A stretch of DNA of 64,000 nucleotides, taken from Emcibacter sp. GTDB taxonomy: Bacteria; Pseudomonadota; Alphaproteobacteria; Sphingomonadales; Emcibacteraceae. Positions within the stretch are counted from its first letter, which is position 1; each line of letters begins with the position of its first letter. The notes beneath the pieces are model-generated. The model had not been told where the DNA came from. It saw nothing but the letters and a program-made list of their open reading frames with translations, and did not search any database. A program made the position numbers and the translations under genes. The DNA lies in the NCBI RefSeq assembly GCF_963675455.1, contig NZ_OY776217.1:2156001-2220000 (forward strand), read 5' to 3'. Positions 44,300-53,387 of the stretch are shown piece after piece.

Positions 44300-46606
44300 G
44301 TGAAAACCTATCAAACCTGTACCCACTGGGGCACATATAAGATTGGTGTTGAGGAGGGCCGTATCAGCCATGTGAAACCGGTCTCCTTTGACCCGAATCC
44401 TTCCGGTATAGGGCGCTCGCTGGTGGAATCCTGCTCACACAAGATCCGGATCGAACAACCCATGGTCCGTGAAGGATGGCTGCGGGATGGCGCAGGACGA
44501 CACCGAGAAGGGCGCGGCAGTGATCCTTTTGTGCCCGTTTCCTGGGATAAGGCCCTGGACCTGGTGGCCGCAGAACTGACCCGGGTCAGGGAAAATTACG
44601 GTAACGCCTCGATCTTTGCCGGAGCCTACGGCTGGGCCAGCGCAGGGCGATTCCATCATGCCCAGAGCCAGATGCGGCGCTTCCTCAACATGTTCGGCGG
44701 GCATACCAATACGGTCAATACCTATTCCTTTGCCGCGGCGGAAGTGGTCGTCCCCCATATTGTAGGGTCCTTTTATGAGGTGCTGTTTGCCGGAACTACG
44801 GTGGATAATGTGGCCGAGTATGGCGAACTGGTGGTGGCCTTCGGGGGCTGGCCGCTGAAAAACTCCCAGGTTAACGCTGGCGGGGTCAGCCGTCATGAAG
44901 TAAGGGGTGCCCAGCAAAAATGCCGGGACGCCGGTGTGGAATTTGTTTACGTCGGCCCGAACCGGGACGATATGGCGGATTTTCTCGAGGCGGAATGGCT
45001 GCAGTTGCGGCCCACAACCGATACAGCGGTCATGATCGGTCTGGCCCACACCCTCTATGAAGAAGGGCTTTATGAAAGCAGTTTCGTTTATTCCCATTGC
45101 GTCGGTTTTGACAGGTTCAGGGATTATCTTCTTGGGATAGAAGATGGTGAACCGAAAACGGCAGAATGGGCGGCAAGAATCTCCGGAGTACCGGCGGAGC
45201 AGATCAGAAGCCTCGCCCGGCGTATGGCGTCAGGCCGTACGCTGATCACCGCAAGCTGGTCCATGCAGCGCGCTGAACATGGCGAGCAGCCATACTGGAT
45301 GCTGATCGTGCTGGCCGCCATGCTCGGCCAGATCGGCCTGCCCGGCGCGGGTTTCGGCTTCGGACACGCCGCCGCGGAAGGTATCGGCACACGCTGGGAT
45401 CATCCGATCCGGCCTGCCGCCCTGCCGGTGCCTGAAAATCCGGTGAGGGAATTATATCCGGTGTCCCGCATCGCCGACTTGTTGTTTAATCCCGGCGGGA
45501 AATGTGATTATGACGGAAAGGAACTGACATTTCCGGATACCAGGCTTGTCTATTGGTGCGGCGGCAATCCGTTCCATCATCACCAGGACCTGAACCGGCT
45601 GCTGGAAGCTTGGCGCATGCCGGAAACCATCATCGTGCATGAACCCTGGTGGACCTCAACCGCCCGTCATTCGGATATTATCCTGCCGTGCACCTCCACG
45701 CTGGAGCGCAATGACTTTACGCTTGGTCATTGTGACTGGTCCCTGCAGGCCATGCAGAAGGTGATTGATCCTGTTGCCCAGTCGCGGAACGAATATGATA
45801 TCTTTGCCGATCTTGCGGACCGGCTCGGCTTTAGGGATCGGTTCACCGAAGGGCGGGATGAAGACGCCTGGCTCAGGTGGTTTTATGACCGAACGGTGGA
45901 AAGCGCCGCGGCTCAGGGAGCGAACATGCCCTCGTTCGAAGACTTCTGGGCGCAGGGCTCCTGTGACCTGCCGTCTTTTGAAAATCCGTCAGTGCTGTTT
46001 GCCGCTTTCCGAGCGGATCCGGAAAAGCACCCCCTGGCGACCCCGTCCGGCAAGATTGAGATCTATTCGGAAACCATTGCCTCCTTCAGCTATGACGATT
46101 GCCCGCCCCACCCAAAATGGATGGAATCCCGCGAATGGCTTGGCTCACCGAAGGCACAGGATTATCCCTTTCATTTGCTGACTAACCAGCCGAAGGATAA
46201 GCTGCACAGTCAGTTGGATTTTGCCATCAACAGCAGGGAAATTAAGGTCAGAGGGCGGGCGCCCATCTGGATCAATCCCGCTAATGCCGCGGTAAAGGGT
46301 ATTCGGAGCGGTGATATTGTAAGGGTTTTCAATGATCGGGGGAGCTGCCTTGCCGGTGCAGTGCTCACGGAAGATGTGCAGGAGAAGGTCGTCATTATGC
46401 CGACAGGGTCCTGGTATGATCCGGAACACCCCGGTGAAGTTGGATCTCTGGATGTCCATGGCAATCCCAATGTCTTGACTCAGGATGTTGGAACTTCCAA
46501 ATTGTCGCAAGGGCCAGTGGCTCAGAGCTGTCTGGTAGATTTGGAACTGTTCGATGGTCCGGCGCCGGAGGTAAAAGTTCATCAGCCTCCCATGATTTCC
46601 CGGTAA
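44300..46606 (+). CDS. Molybdopterin oxidoreductase, BisC/DMSO-reductase (type III) family
   Basis: A 768-residue enzyme that uses bis-MGD molybdenum to transfer oxygen atoms, e.g. reducing S- or N-oxides, or in reverse. It has no N-terminal CXXC iron-sulfur motif. YGWASAGRFHHAQSQ carries the serine expected to bind Mo in this group, and the C-terminal cofactor domain (KVRGRAPIWINPANAAVKGI) is intact. There is no twin-arginine signal, unlike TorA/DorA, so it is probably cytoplasmic like BisC. Start is GTG after AAAGGA. The substrate is unknown; the link to the dioxygenase/receptor genes suggests a catabolic role. Confidence 0.85.
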   Translation: MKTYQTCTHWGTYKIGVEEGRISHVKPVSFDPNPSGIGRSLVESCSHKIRIEQPMVREGWLRDGAGRHREGRGSDPFVPVSWDKALDLVAAELTRVRENYGNASIFAGAYGWASAGRFHHAQSQMRRFLNMFGGHTNTVNTYSFAAAEVVVPHIVGSFYEVLFAGTTVDNVAEYGELVVAFGGWPLKNSQVNAGGVSRHEVRGAQQKCRDAGVEFVYVGPNRDDMADFLEAEWLQLRPTTDTAVMIGLAHTLYEEGLYESSFVYSHCVGFDRFRDYLLGIEDGEPKTAEWAARISGVPAEQIRSLARRMASGRTLITASWSMQRAEHGEQPYWMLIVLAAMLGQIGLPGAGFGFGHAAAEGIGTRWDHPIRPAALPVPENPVRELYPVSRIADLLFNPGGKCDYDGKELTFPDTRLVYWCGGNPFHHHQDLNRLLEAWRMPETIIVHEPWWTSTARHSDIILPCTSTLERNDFTLGHCDWSLQAMQKVIDPVAQSRNEYDIFADLADRLGFRDRFTEGRDEDAWLRWFYDRTVESAAAQGANMPSFEDFWAQGSCDLPSFENPSVLFAAFRADPEKHPLATPSGKIEIYSETIASFSYDDCPPHPKWMESREWLGSPKAQDYPFHLLTNQPKDKLHSQLDFAINSREIKVRGRAPIWINPANAAVKGIRSGDIVRVFNDRGSCLAGAVLTEDVQEKVVIMPTGSWYDPEHPGEVGSLDVHGNPNVLTQDVGTSKLSQGPVAQSCLVDLELFDGPAPEVKVHQPPMISR

Positions 46607-46680
46607 TAAGCCGTAGAATCAGTGGCGGAAGGCTGAACAATAGATCCCCAATGAATTTATCTATATATGTCTGTAGACTG

Positions 46681-46725
46681 GGAGAGAAACTGTACCTTTT
46701 GCAAATCGGCTTCTCTCCTTTTTTT
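46681..46725 (+). terminator. Rho-independent terminator after the molybdoenzyme gene
   Basis: An 8-bp stem GGAGAGAA / TTCTCTCC with a 22-base loop is followed by seven T. It ends the catabolic block. Confidence 0.8.
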
Positions 46726-46909
46726 ATAAGTTTATGACCCTGAAAGCTCTTGCCTTATCAACTTTTTCCACTGGAACTCAACTTGGTTTAAGTGAACAGG
46801 AATTTTGGGGGGCGAATTAAGTACCTTCCCATTGGCTGGCCAGCATTGCAATAGTTTGAATTATAATTTGCATTTCTGATCGGGTCCGTAATTACGCTGC
46901 CAGACTTAT

Positions 46910-46952
46910 AAAATCTGAGTATATGTTGAATCCAAATCCTGCCCCCGCAACC
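46910..46952. repeat. Initiator-tRNA 3'-end-like repeat, copy A
   Basis: AAAATCTGAGTAT at 46910 is followed 10 bases later by CAAATCCTGCCCCCGCAACC (46933-46952). The second part equals, as far as I recall, the 3' end of alphaproteobacterial initiator tRNA-Met. The same two-part arrangement recurs at 59487-59530. No complete tRNA can be folded here, so it is a fragment such as an att remnant. Confidence 0.55.
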
Positions 46953-47047
46953 GAACATATGAAAAATATCTTTTTATCTCAGGGGGTTACATTTGGAGGA
47001 TTTTAGTCGAAATATAATACCCAATAAAATCAATGTGTTACGTTTGT

Positions 47048-47069
47048 AGGTTCAAATCACACGCAACCA
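47048..47069. repeat. Initiator-tRNA 3'-end-like fragment, copy C
   Basis: AGGTTCAAATC followed by ACACGCAACCA keeps the T-loop and the CAACCA end of an initiator tRNA but not the middle. It lies 95 bases after copy A. Likely a decayed attachment site; a chance match is possible because the shared core is short. Confidence 0.35.
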
Positions 47070-47091
47070 ATGATATAAAAAAGGTTACTAT

Positions 47092-47313
47092 ATGATGGCC
47101 AAGCAAGGTTTTGAGAAATACAGGGGCAATTCAATCTTGTACTCACGATGGTGCTGGACAAATAGTGACGGAATGCCTTGTCTTTCATGTATCGTTCGGG
47201 ATAACGTTGGACATCTGTATGCGGTATTTCATTTAAGGCAGCTCCCTGGGATCACACTCTGTTTTTTCATAGCTGACTGTCAAACCGCGGCCTCATGCAA
47301 TCCTGCTGTATAG
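47092..47313 (+). CDS. Possible small protein, 73 residues
   Basis: An open frame with AAAAAGG at a good distance before ATG-ATG. It has six Cys (e.g. PCLSC) and no recognisable domain. It ends 15 bases before the DUF488 gene. Low coding confidence: it lies in AT-rich junction DNA and could be a remnant. Confidence 0.25.
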   Translation: MMAKQGFEKYRGNSILYSRWCWTNSDGMPCLSCIVRDNVGHLYAVFHLRQLPGITLCFFIADCQTAASCNPAV

Positions 47314-47328
47314 AGGGGATATCTATTG

Positions 47329-47745
47329 ATGGAAATTGTTACTCGATTTTGGCGTCAGGAGACGGACGATCTCTTTGCCGGATACAGGGTGCTGGTGGAC
47401 CCGGTGTGGCCGGATCCCGAAACATGGGAAAGCATGCTTCTTGATGACTGGTGGAAAGAGGTGGCGCCAAGTGACAATTTGTGGAAAGAATGCCAAAACA
47501 ATCGCCTGTCGACTAACCAGCTGAAAGAAATTTATCGTAATGAATTGAATGCAAGACGGAGCGACATTGTCCGTTACTTGAAAGATGTACCTGCCGAACC
47601 GCTGGTGTTATTCTCTGGGGAAAGCAACAAACATTTTAACACAATGGGAGCGCTTTATGAGTATTTGCTCAGGCTTATCTGGGAGGAAGAATATGGTAAA
47701 ATCTTTAGTTCCCCTCCCTGTTATTTGGCGGATCACACGGAATAA
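47329..47745 (+). CDS. DUF488-family protein
   Basis: A 138-residue soluble protein. GYRVLVDPVWP, LDDWWKEVAPSDNLWKE and the later AEPLVLFS align with the DUF488 pattern (RVLVDRLWP...LWLKEVAPS...LLY). The usual RLWPRG has become PVWPDP, so it is a divergent member; biochemical function of the family is unsettled. It is preceded by GAGGGG and by a doubtful small ORF, and followed by the chemoreceptor gene. Confidence 0.6.
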   Translation: MEIVTRFWRQETDDLFAGYRVLVDPVWPDPETWESMLLDDWWKEVAPSDNLWKECQNNRLSTNQLKEIYRNELNARRSDIVRYLKDVPAEPLVLFSGESNKHFNTMGALYEYLLRLIWEEEYGKIFSSPPCYLADHTE

Positions 47746-47902
47746 CGCGGCTAGGATAATGTCTTCACTGCAATATACCCTTCTGAGAAAATGCAAATTA
47801 GAATGCTTAAAGACTTAATGTATATTTTTAATATATATTTAACTTTTTCTCGCCACCATAAAGGCCAGTAGAGTTTAACCTCCTTGAGGGATGAGGTGTA
47901 AA

Positions 47903-50053
47903 GTGGAAAAGTTATTAAACAGGTTCGGCTTGGGACAGCGTATCATTGCTCTGGCTCTGGCTCCATTGGCAGTGACTGTTCTTTTTGCGATATTTCAGAT
48001 CGCAGATTCCAAGACAACAGCAAATCAGGCTCATAAGCTCGACGTTCTGGCACAATATGCGCCTTATGTCAGTGGTGTGGTCCATGAACTGCAAAAGGAA
48101 AGAGGGGCTTCGGCGGGTTTCATTGGGTCCTCCGGTGGATCTCAGCAGAAAACCACGCTGTCGGGGCAGCGTAAGAAAACAGATGCGGCCATAGGTTCCT
48201 TTGCAAAGGTTAACGCAGATTTTCCCCGGGAGGATTACGGCAAGGACTTCTCGGCTCTGGTGAATGAAGCGCAATCGAGCCTCGCCGAATTAAGAGCCGT
48301 TCGCGCTGAAATCTCCGACCTGGAGCGCACAGTGCCGCAGATGGCGGCATATTATACCGACACCATTGCGCATCTTCTGGACATTATCAAAAGTGCGGCC
48401 TTGCTGACTGATGATGCCGATATCTCAAGGAAAATCACTGCTTATATCGCCTTGCTTGAGGCCAAGGAGCGCGCCGGTCAGGAACGGGCTGTCGGCAACG
48501 GCGGCTTCTCACGCGGTAGCTTCAATGCCGCAAGTCTGAAGCGTTTCGCGGAGTTGATTGAGGCCCAGAAATCTTTTCTGACGGTTTTCAACACCTATGC
48601 GTCGCCGCAGCTTAAGAAGTTTTACGGGAAAACTGTGGCCGGACAATCTGTAGATAATGTTGACGCCATGCGGTCACATATTTTTGACCGGAGCGGAGTT
48701 GTTGATGACGGCACTTACAGCAACTCTTTCTGGTTCAAGGAAATCACAAACAAGATCAACCTGCTCAAGGAGGTTGAGGACAAGGCCAACCAAGAGATAA
48801 CCCTGGCCACCCAAAACCTTTCATCCTCCGCCAGTGCGATCTTCTGGTCTTTATTGGTGGCCGTGTTGGTGGGAGCCGTTTTGATCCTGGGGATGAGCTA
48901 TTTTGTCTTTAGAAGCGTTGCCTCCCCACTGGCGGGGATTGATGGTGCCATGCGCGAACTCTCAGCGGGTAATCTGGAAATCGCAGTGCCCTATACGGAG
49001 TACGGCAGCTCCATTGGACAGATGGCGAGATCGGTTGAGGAATTCAAGCAGAATGCCCATGAAACAAGACGGCTTCAGCAGGAAGCCGAAGAAAACCGCC
49101 TGGCGCGGATGAAGGAAGACGAGGAACGGCGCCAAAAAGAGGAAGCAGAAGAAGCTGCCCGCCGGCAAAGGGAAGCGGAGGCTGAAGAGCGAGCCCAGCA
49201 GGAACGGAAGAAGGCGCAGTTGGAACTTGCTGGCGTGTTCGAGGAAAGTGTTCTCGGCGTTATGCAGAATGTGGCTTCGGCTGCATCACAGCTTGAATCT
49301 CTTGCCGGACAAATGAATACAGCGGCAAGGACTACACAGCAGGAAGCATCGAATGCCTCTGTCGCCACAGGACAGGCGGGTGCCAGCGTGCAGACTGTCG
49401 CCGCTGCGGCCGAGGAGATGTCGACATCTATTGACGAAATTTCGCGTCAGGTGACATCCGCCTCTTCTATATCCACCAATGCGGTCGATACGGCCAGCAA
49501 TGCGGAAAAGAGGGTTGAGGAGCTTGCAAACGCATCTCTTAAAATTGGTGAAATCGTCAAGTTGATTGATGATATTGCCGGTCAGACTAACCTGCTGGCG
49601 CTCAATGCCACGATAGAATCCGCGCGCGCTGGCGAGATGGGCAAAGGTTTTGCTGTGGTGGCTAACGAAGTAAAGTCCCTTGCCCAGCAAACCGCACAGG
49701 CGACCAGTGAGATTGCGGAGCAGATCAAGGAGATGCAGTCCATTACGACAGGCGCGGTTGAGGCAGTGCGCACCATCAACAAGACCATCAGTGAAATTAA
49801 CGAGATTTCCACAAGTCTGGCCTCTACCATTGAGGAACAGTCCGCCACCACGCGAGAGATCAGCCGCAGCGCAGTCGAGGCGGCCACGGGAACGGAAGGT
49901 GCCGTTTCAAGCGTCACCAATGTGACGACAATGGCCAAGGATACCGGGGAGGCTGCCGATGGTGTCCTCGACGCCTCCAGCATGTTGTCGCAAAACGCAG
50001 AAGTGCTGCAAACCGAAGTAAACCGTTTTCTGGCAAGCATCCGCGAAGGATAG
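47903..50053 (+). CDS. Methyl-accepting chemotaxis protein with NIT (nitrate/nitrite-sensing) domain
   Basis: A 716-residue chemoreceptor. TM1 (about 12-32) and TM2 (about 300-325) enclose a periplasmic NIT domain, recognised from VVHELQKERGASAGFIGS. A HAMP domain follows, then a long charged K/E/R-rich coil (about 380-440) and the cytoplasmic signalling domain with TNLLALNATIESARAGEMGKGFAVVANEVKSLA split across the hairpin. The GTG start fits the GAGG site; an ATG 12 bases earlier has poor spacing. NIT domains in known proteins bind nitrate/nitrite, which fits the NO/nitrite genes 5-9 kb downstream. Confidence 0.88.
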   Translation: MEKLLNRFGLGQRIIALALAPLAVTVLFAIFQIADSKTTANQAHKLDVLAQYAPYVSGVVHELQKERGASAGFIGSSGGSQQKTTLSGQRKKTDAAIGSFAKVNADFPREDYGKDFSALVNEAQSSLAELRAVRAEISDLERTVPQMAAYYTDTIAHLLDIIKSAALLTDDADISRKITAYIALLEAKERAGQERAVGNGGFSRGSFNAASLKRFAELIEAQKSFLTVFNTYASPQLKKFYGKTVAGQSVDNVDAMRSHIFDRSGVVDDGTYSNSFWFKEITNKINLLKEVEDKANQEITLATQNLSSSASAIFWSLLVAVLVGAVLILGMSYFVFRSVASPLAGIDGAMRELSAGNLEIAVPYTEYGSSIGQMARSVEEFKQNAHETRRLQQEAEENRLARMKEDEERRQKEEAEEAARRQREAEAEERAQQERKKAQLELAGVFEESVLGVMQNVASAASQLESLAGQMNTAARTTQQEASNASVATGQAGASVQTVAAAAEEMSTSIDEISRQVTSASSISTNAVDTASNAEKRVEELANASLKIGEIVKLIDDIAGQTNLLALNATIESARAGEMGKGFAVVANEVKSLAQQTAQATSEIAEQIKEMQSITTGAVEAVRTINKTISEINEISTSLASTIEEQSATTREISRSAVEAATGTEGAVSSVTNVTTMAKDTGEAADGVLDASSMLSQNAEVLQTEVNRFLASIREG

Positions 50054-50089
50054 TGTCCAGAGCAGACCTTCATCAAATTCTCAGTAATC

Positions 50090-50135
50090 AAAACAGCCTT
50101 TCACCGGTTCATGTCGGTGAAAGGGCCTGCTGTTT
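50090..50135 (+). terminator. Terminator-like hairpin after the chemoreceptor gene
   Basis: A perfect 10-bp stem CCTTTCACCG / CGGTGAAAGG with an 8-base loop has outer AACAG / CTGTT pairing. The right arm ends in TGTTTAAA, so it is a weak intrinsic terminator. Confidence 0.55.
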
Positions 50136-50155
50136 AAACAGACAAGGAACAGGGG

Positions 50156-51409
50156 ATGACCGTATATTCATTTACGGCAAAGATGTTTGCCCTTCATTCA
50201 ATCTTTGGAGCGCTGGCTCTTTCCGGGATCGCACAGGCGGAAGAGGCGCAAAACATTTCCGACGCGCTGACCAAGGGTAAAGCCTATCTCGATTTGCGCT
50301 ACCGCTATGAATTTGTGGACCAGGACGGTTTTGCCGAACATGCCAACGCGTCAACACTGCGGACCAGGCTCGGTTATCAAACCGGGACGTTCAAGGGAAT
50401 TTCCGGACTGCTGGAGTTTGAGAATGTGACGGCAATCGCCAGTGGGAAATTTAACAACACGGTTAACGGCGAAAATTACTATCCGGTGGTGGCTGACCCG
50501 AAAAATACCGAGGTCAACCAGGTCTATCTGACGTACAAAGGGATAAACGGTTTTACCTTGACGGGTGGCCGGCAGGCCCTGAATCTGGATAACCAGCGTT
50601 TTGTCGGCACGGTGGGCTGGCGGCAGAATGACCAGGCCTTTGATGCCCTGCGTCTGGTCAACACGCCGGTGGCGGGTGTTACTCTTGCCTATACTTATGT
50701 CTGGAATGTGAACCGGATATTCGGCGAGGACCATCCCCTTGGCGACCTGGCGGCGGACAGTCATTTTTTCAATATCTCCTATGATGGCCTGCAGTTCGGG
50801 AAACTGACTGTTTACGACTACCTGCTCGGATTTGACAATGTAGCGGTTCAAGGCCTGAACAGTAACACGATCGGTGCGCGATTTGCCGGTTCGACCGGGC
50901 TCGGGGAGGCAACAAAACTGCACTACGCCCTCGAATATGCAAACCAGACGGATCGGGCCGGTAATCCCGGCGACTATTCTGCGCATTATTTTTTGGGTGA
51001 GGCCGGGGTTGGTTTCGACGGTCTAACGGTTAAGGCCGGCTACGAAGTTCTGGGAAGTGATAATGGCGTTACCGCCTTCCAGACGCCACTGGCGACCCTG
51101 CACAAGTTTAACGGCTGGGCTGATAAATTTCTCACTACGCCGGTTGCGGGCCTCAGGGATTTCTATCTCACGATCAACTATACGCTCATGGCGACAGAGA
51201 CTATTGTTGATGGTTTGAAGCTGGCGGCAGTCTATCACAAGTTTGAGGCTGATTTCGGTGGTGCCAAATATGGGAGCGAGTTGGGTTTGTCCGCAAGCAA
51301 GAAGATATTCGATCATTATTCTCTGGGTCTCAAGTTTGCCCGCTATGACGCAGACAGCTATTCTGTGGATACGTCCAAATTCTGGCTGACGGTTGGGGCA
51401 CGGTTCTAG
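50156..51409 (+). CDS. Outer-membrane porin-like beta-barrel protein
   Basis: A 417-residue exported protein with a signal peptide (about 1-28, ending GIAQA-EEA). The rest alternates in amphipathic strands with aromatic ends and finishes WLTVGARF, a classical C-terminal Phe for BAM insertion. The segment LRYRYEFVDQDGF...STLRTRLGYQTG recalls the alginate-export/OprD-like barrel group. Substrate is unknown. A diverged copy of its last 56 codons lies at 55344-55511, past the export cassette. Confidence 0.8.
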   Translation: MTVYSFTAKMFALHSIFGALALSGIAQAEEAQNISDALTKGKAYLDLRYRYEFVDQDGFAEHANASTLRTRLGYQTGTFKGISGLLEFENVTAIASGKFNNTVNGENYYPVVADPKNTEVNQVYLTYKGINGFTLTGGRQALNLDNQRFVGTVGWRQNDQAFDALRLVNTPVAGVTLAYTYVWNVNRIFGEDHPLGDLAADSHFFNISYDGLQFGKLTVYDYLLGFDNVAVQGLNSNTIGARFAGSTGLGEATKLHYALEYANQTDRAGNPGDYSAHYFLGEAGVGFDGLTVKAGYEVLGSDNGVTAFQTPLATLHKFNGWADKFLTTPVAGLRDFYLTINYTLMATETIVDGLKLAAVYHKFEADFGGAKYGSELGLSASKKIFDHYSLGLKFARYDADSYSVDTSKFWLTVGARF

Positions 51410-51543
51410 ACCTGGACAGGAGACGTGAATGATTACATTCCGACCCGCTCCTATACTGGGCTGGTATAATAAAAAGCTGAAAATCCCGGACTGTATGTAA
51501 ATCTGATGAGTAATTTGGGGTGAGACTTATTTGAATTTTTGCT

Positions 51544-52251
51544 TCAGGTATCGTGATTGATCAGTATGCCATCCCGCAGTTGGAAGATGCGGTCAAACCT
51601 GTCGAAAATTTTTTCATCGTGTGTAACGGCAAGGATCGCGGCGTCTTGCTCAACTGCTACCTTGCGCAACAAATCCATCACTATTCCTGCTCGTTGGGAG
51701 TCAAGCGCTGCTGTAGGTTCATCTGCAAGAATGATCCGGGGCCGGTTTGCAAGGGCACGGGCAATGGCCACCCGTTGGGCCTCACCGCCGGATAGTTTGG
51801 CTGGCATTGCATTTCGCCGGTGCCCGACTTCCAGGTATTCCAGAAGCTCAATCGCTCGTTTTTTTGCGTCTGCGGCATCGAGCCCGGCCAGATCTAATAC
51901 CACCGAAATGTTATCTGTACTGTTGAGGAAGGGGAGAAGGTTGTGAAACTGGAAAATAAAACCAATCTTTTCAAGGCGGAGCTTGCGCAGGTCAGATCGT
52001 AACCACTGGTCATCATACACAACTTCCCCGTCAAGGCACAGCCATCCCGCGCTGGGTTCTACAATACAGCCAATGACATTCAGTAGAGTAGTTTTGCCGG
52101 ATCCGCTTGGTCCAAGTAATGCAACCACCTCGCCAGGATAGACCTCCAGGTTAATCTCGCGCAGAGCATCCACACGTGCTTCTCCTTCGCCAAAATGTTT
52201 GGAAACTTTCCGGACATGGACGAGCGGTGTTTTATTTTGAGTGTTTGTCAT
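51544..52251 (-). CDS. ABC transporter ATP-binding protein (LolD/DevA/MacB type)
   Basis: A 235-residue ATPase with Walker A GPSGSGKTTLLN, Q-loop FIFQFHNLLPFLN, signature LSGGEAQRVAIARAL, Walker B RIILADEPTAALD and H-loop AVTHD. It powers the FtsX-type permease encoded next to it. The ATG (two bases after the permease stop, with GGGGAG before it) is preferred over the GTG one codon upstream. Last gene of the tetR-first minus-strand operon. Confidence 0.92.
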   Translation of the reverse strand: MTNTQNKTPLVHVRKVSKHFGEGEARVDALREINLEVYPGEVVALLGPSGSGKTTLLNVIGCIVEPSAGWLCLDGEVVYDDQWLRSDLRKLRLEKIGFIFQFHNLLPFLNSTDNISVVLDLAGLDAADAKKRAIELLEYLEVGHRRNAMPAKLSGGEAQRVAIARALANRPRIILADEPTAALDSQRAGIVMDLLRKVAVEQDAAILAVTHDEKIFDRFDRIFQLRDGILINHDT

Positions 52252-52253
52252 CA

Positions 52254-53387
52254 CTAACTCCCCAAAGCGGTCGCCGGGTCAATTTTTAGTGCCAGTCGTA
52301 CTCCAAGTGCACTTGAAATAATGCAAACAACAATCAATGCTGCTGCCAGCGCAAGGCCATCTTCAGGTTGGAGTACAACACGGCGCGGGAAATAGTCTTT
52401 GATGCTTGTGATCATTAGGGCGCCAAGGCCGAAGCCGATTATGCCCATTGCAAGAGCCTGTTGTAGTATAAGTCCGACTATGGTGCGGTCTGGTGCCCCA
52501 ATCAGCTTGAGAGTAGCAATCTCTCGCAGCTTATCCATCGTCATCGTATACAGGATCAGGGCAATGATGACGGCTGAAACGACCATCAGTAAGGCTGTAA
52601 AAAGACCTATCTGTTTACGAGCTCGTTCAACTACGGATCGGGTCAGGATATGCTCCTGTTCAGCTTGAGTCATTGCTGCAAGATGTTTCCAGCGCCGGGT
52701 GGCCTTTGCCACAATATCTGGAGATGTATGTTTTGAGACGCGGGCAATAACAGCGTTGATTGTGTCTGTGTCGCCAGAACCCTTGCCTCGTGCGATCTCC
52801 CGACGCATAGCGGGTGGGCTCAACTCAAACTGTAGTTGCTGTGAATCTTTCAGTGTGGTGTAGACAACAGGATCGCCGCCAGTTGAAACTTGCCCCTCTG
52901 TCAGGCCGACAACGGTGAATGTGTCACGCCCCAGTTTTACCTGGTCTCCAGGTAACATGCCGGTTCTCTTGTCGGCAATAATCTCAAAATGGCTCTGGCC
53001 AATTGCCCGCCCAACGGAGATCCGGTTAGGCCCGCCTGGGCGTCCTGGTTCGTAACCGACGACATAAAGGCGTATTTTTTTTCCTTTGAAGAGCGTTTCA
53101 ACGGATTGGTAGGTTATGCTTCCTGCAGACCTTACACCCTGCAGGCGGGCAATGGCTTCTCGCGTGTCACCTGGAATACGAGAGGCTTCGGCAAAAGGGC
53201 CTCGTGTGCCAGATTCAACGATCCAGACAGCGACATCAGGTGTGCGGACCAATGTTAAGGCATCTTCAACTAGTCCGCGATAAATCCCGATCATGGATAA
53301 TACTGTGCCCAGAAGGAGGCTCAGTCCGAAACATGTCAGTAAAAAGCGTCCGAGATTATGGCGAATATCTCTATAGGCAAGATTCAT
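52254..53387 (-). CDS. ABC transporter permease, DevC/FtsX type
   Basis: A 377-residue inner-membrane protein with a helix near the N-terminus, a large periplasmic domain (about 45-250) and three C-terminal helices, the FtsX/MacB topology. The whole looks closest to DevC, the permease of the DevBCA exporter. It overlaps the adaptor gene by four bases and is followed directly by the ATPase. Confidence 0.88.
   Translation of the reverse strand: MNLAYRDIRHNLGRFLLTCFGLSLLLGTVLSMIGIYRGLVEDALTLVRTPDVAVWIVESGTRGPFAEASRIPGDTREAIARLQGVRSAGSITYQSVETLFKGKKIRLYVVGYEPGRPGGPNRISVGRAIGQSHFEIIADKRTGMLPGDQVKLGRDTFTVVGLTEGQVSTGGDPVVYTTLKDSQQLQFELSPPAMRREIARGKGSGDTDTINAVIARVSKHTSPDIVAKATRRWKHLAAMTQAEQEHILTRSVVERARKQIGLFTALLMVVSAVIIALILYTMTMDKLREIATLKLIGAPDRTIVGLILQQALAMGIIGFGLGALMITSIKDYFPRRVVLQPEDGLALAAALIVVCIISSALGVRLALKIDPATALGS

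Larger units (their letters stand above)
46607..47091. other. Gene-free stretch with terminator and tRNA-like fragments
   Basis: No coding region is supported in these 485 bases. They contain a terminator at 46681-46725 and two fragments resembling the 3' end of an initiator tRNA (46933-46952 and 47048-47069). The DNA is clearly more AT-rich than the flanking genes. This looks like a junction left by integration or deletion. Confidence 0.5.

Noticed and set aside
47041..47070. Complete tRNA gene ending in GCAACCA
   Set aside because: Only the T-loop and CCA end are present; the T-stem arms do not pair and no anticodon or D-arm can be folded upstream.
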